Positions 4,428 through 6,117 of a stretch of 6,117 bases of DNA are shown in pieces. The translations under genes and the position numbers were made by a program. Numbering within the stretch: the first letter of the stretch is position 1; each line of letters starts with the position of its first letter. The notes below the pieces were generated by a model, which worked only from the letters and a program-made list of their open reading frames with translations, had not been told where the DNA came from and searched no databases. The stretch comes from Candidatus Parcubacteria bacterium. GTDB lineage: Bacteria; Patescibacteriota; Minisyncoccia; Phycocordibacterales; GCA-2747955. The stretch lies in assembly GCA_027039745.1 (NCBI GenBank), contig JALUMP010000082.1, positions 1 to 6,117 on the forward strand. The letters are read 5' to 3'.

Positions 4428-6117
4428 TTATTTATTTGAATTAAAATTATAATCTCCTTTACCTGATCATGCTCCAGACGCAGAAACTGCATTTGAATAT
4501 TGGTTAGGAATATAAGTATTATCACCAGGATTTACCCAAGAACCATTATGATCCAATTCTGGATAATAATGTGGAGCAGCAACAACGTTATGACCTGGAT
4601 CATTTATTCAAAATCCATTAGGGTGATTTGATGAAGCACTTTGTAATCCTCCATATTGATTAAGGGTCACCCAAATTGTTTTAGAATTTGGTAAATGAAC
4701 ATCATTTCTCAATCAAGTAACAATATTTTGAGAAATTGATTCTCATTGACTATTAGATATGTCACCAACCCCACCTGAATGTGGTTCATTAACTATATCA
4801 ATAGCTTCAAAAGCTGGATGGTTTTTTACGGTTGTTCAATTTCCATTATTATCACTAAAGCCATGATTTAATAAAGATTTAACATATGATTTATAATCGT
4901 TTAACCCCTGTGTTGTTTTAAGACTATTCCCATGAATAGATGCATAGTCATTTCCATTACCTGGATGCAAAACATCTAAAACAACTTTTAGTCCAACAGA
5001 TTGTGCACGATTTAATACATTTTCTACATGACCTATAAAAATTGGATCAATAACTTTTGTATTTTTATTTGCTAATCAATCAGCATGGGAACCTGGTTGC
5101 CCTAAAGGATATCTAATTGAATCGACTCCTTTGTTTTTGAAGTATCTTAAATCAGTAACAGTTGGAGCATTATTTGGTAACCCAGATCCTCATTGGGGAG
5201 GAGTATGATCTTTATCACTATAAAACTCGTTGCCAGCATAATTATGATAAACTCTTGAACTATGTTTTAAAACATCTTCATACGCTGAAGCTGTATCATT
5301 ATCTCTCCAACTTCCATTTTTCTTTGTTCAAGTATTCAAGTCATATTGATCATTCTCATGTCCAAATGCTCATCAAGCTACATTTACATCTCTAGTTGTA
5401 GCATAGTTGTATAAATACTTCAGCATACTATTTCATTTTGTTTGTTCATTGTTAGTATTGTTTTTACATTCATTTGGTGTAGCAAATTCTCCAAGGACAA
5501 TCTTAACATTACTGTTTTTACTACGTATGCTATCTATTCCATCTTTCATTTCTGTAAATAATCTTGCCTGGAAATTATCAGCAGCATGAATGGTTGTGCT
5601 ATTATCAGAACTATCATCACCTGAGTTATCAGAATTATCAGAACTATCATTAGATGAATCATCTCCTGTATTACTATCTACAGCACCTTTAGCATTAAGC
5701 CTTGCTCTAGTTATTGGCCCAACACCATATCTATTTTCTGCTGTAATTCCATTTGCTTGTTGGAACAAAGCTACTGCTTCTTGAGTTTTTGACAAATAAT
5801 TACCTGTTTGATAATAGCTTGGCATGTTTAATGCTTTTTGAAGCATTTTAACCTCATTATTATTTTTTAAACCATTTCAAACATTATGTTTTAATTCATA
5901 ATCAAAAGCTTTATTTGGTCTGTATAGATAACCTGTTTGTTGTGTTGTGCCATCATTATTAGAAGAATCATTTGAATTATCATCAGATGAATTATCAGAA
6001 CTATCATCACCTGAGTTATCAGAATTATCAGAACTATCATTAGATGAATCATCTCCTGTATTACTATCTACAGCACCTTTAGCATTAAGCCTTGCTCTAG
6101 TTATTGGCCCAACACCA
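4428..6117 (-). CDS. Surface GH5-like glycoside hydrolase with peptidoglycan-binding repeats, 5' end missing; catalytic domain appears circularly permuted
   Basis: The open frame enters at the window edge and stops at TAA 4428-4430. It shows 562 residues, numbered here from the edge. Order: the tail of one peptidoglycan-binding repeat (GVGPITRARLNA, 1-12), an acidic Ser/Asp/Asn linker, a full PG_binding_1-like domain (about 72-143, with MLQKALN, FQQANGI and TRARLN), a second linker (144-172), then a GH5-like TIM barrel (173-562). Barrel motifs occur in the order GEF (candidate nucleophile E210), WWAFG (248-252), IRYP (R335), DVLHPGN (H384), NEPH (acid/base E444) and HYYP (H516). In GH5, NEP normally precedes GEF, so the domain looks permuted. 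The likely substrate is a beta-glucan or related polysaccharide; the exact activity is unknown. It is probably secreted and wall-attached, but the signal peptide lies outside the window. Twelve of 15 Trp codons are UGA (5877, 5433, 5373, 5370, 5328, 5190, 5076, 4836, 4743, 4713, 4608 and 4467, giving the first + strand base of each TCA). Confidence 0.85.
5601..5727 (-). repeat. 127-bp exact repeat, copy 1 (linker plus end of PG-binding domain)
   Basis: These bases are identical to 5991-6117 at an offset of 390, which is 130 codons, so the reading frame is kept. The copy encodes the last part of a peptidoglycan-binding domain (GVGPITRARLNAKG) and the acidic linker rich in DDSSDN and NSDNSG. 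Identity at every base, including synonymous positions, points to recent duplication or homogenisation by recombination. The linker itself is made of smaller repeats of the GATGATAGTTCTGATAATTC type. Confidence 0.95.
5991..6117 (-). repeat. 127-bp exact repeat, copy 2, cut by the window edge
   Basis: This is the upstream partner of 5601-5727. The match runs up to the last base of the window, so the true repeat is at least this long and probably extends further into another complete peptidoglycan-binding domain. After the shared part this copy has about 20 extra linker residues (SSDDNSNDSSNNDG and TTQQTG) before the next domain, whereas copy 1 runs straight into the catalytic domain. Confidence 0.95.

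Noticed and set aside
5162..5784. Plus-strand open frames across the hydrolase gene
   Set aside because: They are antisense shadows of the repetitive coding sequence, with no recognisable domain or start signal.
2841..6117. lysS and the hydrolase as decayed pseudogenes full of stop codons
   Set aside because: Every interrupting stop is UGA, never UAA or UAG, the frame never shifts, and all motifs are intact across the interruptions. Decay would give mixed stops and frameshifts.
503..6117. UGA read as glycine (table 25, as in Gracilibacteria)
   Set aside because: LysS PEK-UGA-HGL and SGQ-UGA-PKI, and the hydrolase pair before AFG, fall at Trp or aromatic columns of these families, and Trp would otherwise be almost absent from a glycoside hydrolase.
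5601..6117. CRISPR-like array or non-coding satellite
   Set aside because: The short repeats are codon-phased, have no regular spacers, and encode a continuous Ser/Asp/Asn linker inside an open frame.
1..6117. A Mycoplasma or Spiroplasma chromosome fragment
   Set aside because: The genetic code would fit, but murF and ddl are not expected in wall-less Mollicutes and the LysS and MurF types do not resemble theirs.

Overview
The window is AT-rich DNA that is best read with UGA as tryptophan (translation table 4). Under the standard code lysS, ddl and a large glycoside hydrolase gene would be cut into many fragments. With UGA read as Trp, all three become continuous, and the recoded residues fall at family-typical Trp or aromatic positions: 16 UGA and 5 UGG Trp codons across the window, and all four visible stops are TAA. 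MurF and Ddl imply a peptidoglycan wall, which argues against Mollicutes. The style of MurF (no normal N-terminal domain), of LysS (QEFT and EWY around motif 2) and of the peptidoglycan-binding repeats is reminiscent of Patescibacteria (candidate phyla radiation). That assignment is an inference, not a demonstration.

Layout. Positions 1-412 (+ strand) hold a short RNA unit: an extended -10 promoter, a Gln-like tRNA with an irregular anticodon arm, a clean tRNA-Arg(UCG), a degenerate 100-bp-shifted copy of the tRNA-Arg 3' half next to two hairpins, and a strong intrinsic terminator. Positions 503-2768 (- strand) hold a two-gene wall operon, murF then ddl, separated by one base. Ddl makes D-Ala-D-Ala and MurF attaches it to the UDP-MurNAc-tripeptide, so the two genes encode consecutive steps. 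Positions 2841-4328 (- strand) hold lysS, with its own promoter and terminator. Positions 4428-6117 (- strand) hold the 3' part of a large gene whose 5' end lies outside the window. It encodes peptidoglycan-binding repeats joined by acidic Ser/Asp/Asn linkers, followed by a family-5-like glycoside hydrolase.

The most striking observation is the order of the hydrolase motifs. The strand-7 nucleophile motif (GEF) and the strand-8 WW motif come first in the chain. The strand-2 Arg, strand-3 His, strand-4 NEP acid/base and strand-6 HYY motifs follow. The protein then ends with TAA and a terminator hairpin. This is what a natural circular permutation of the GH5 TIM barrel would look like. The second main point is UGA=Trp decoding in an organism that carries cell-wall genes. 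Start regions of lysS and murF lie almost directly behind their -10 boxes and lack a Shine-Dalgarno sequence, suggesting leaderless or near-leaderless transcripts.
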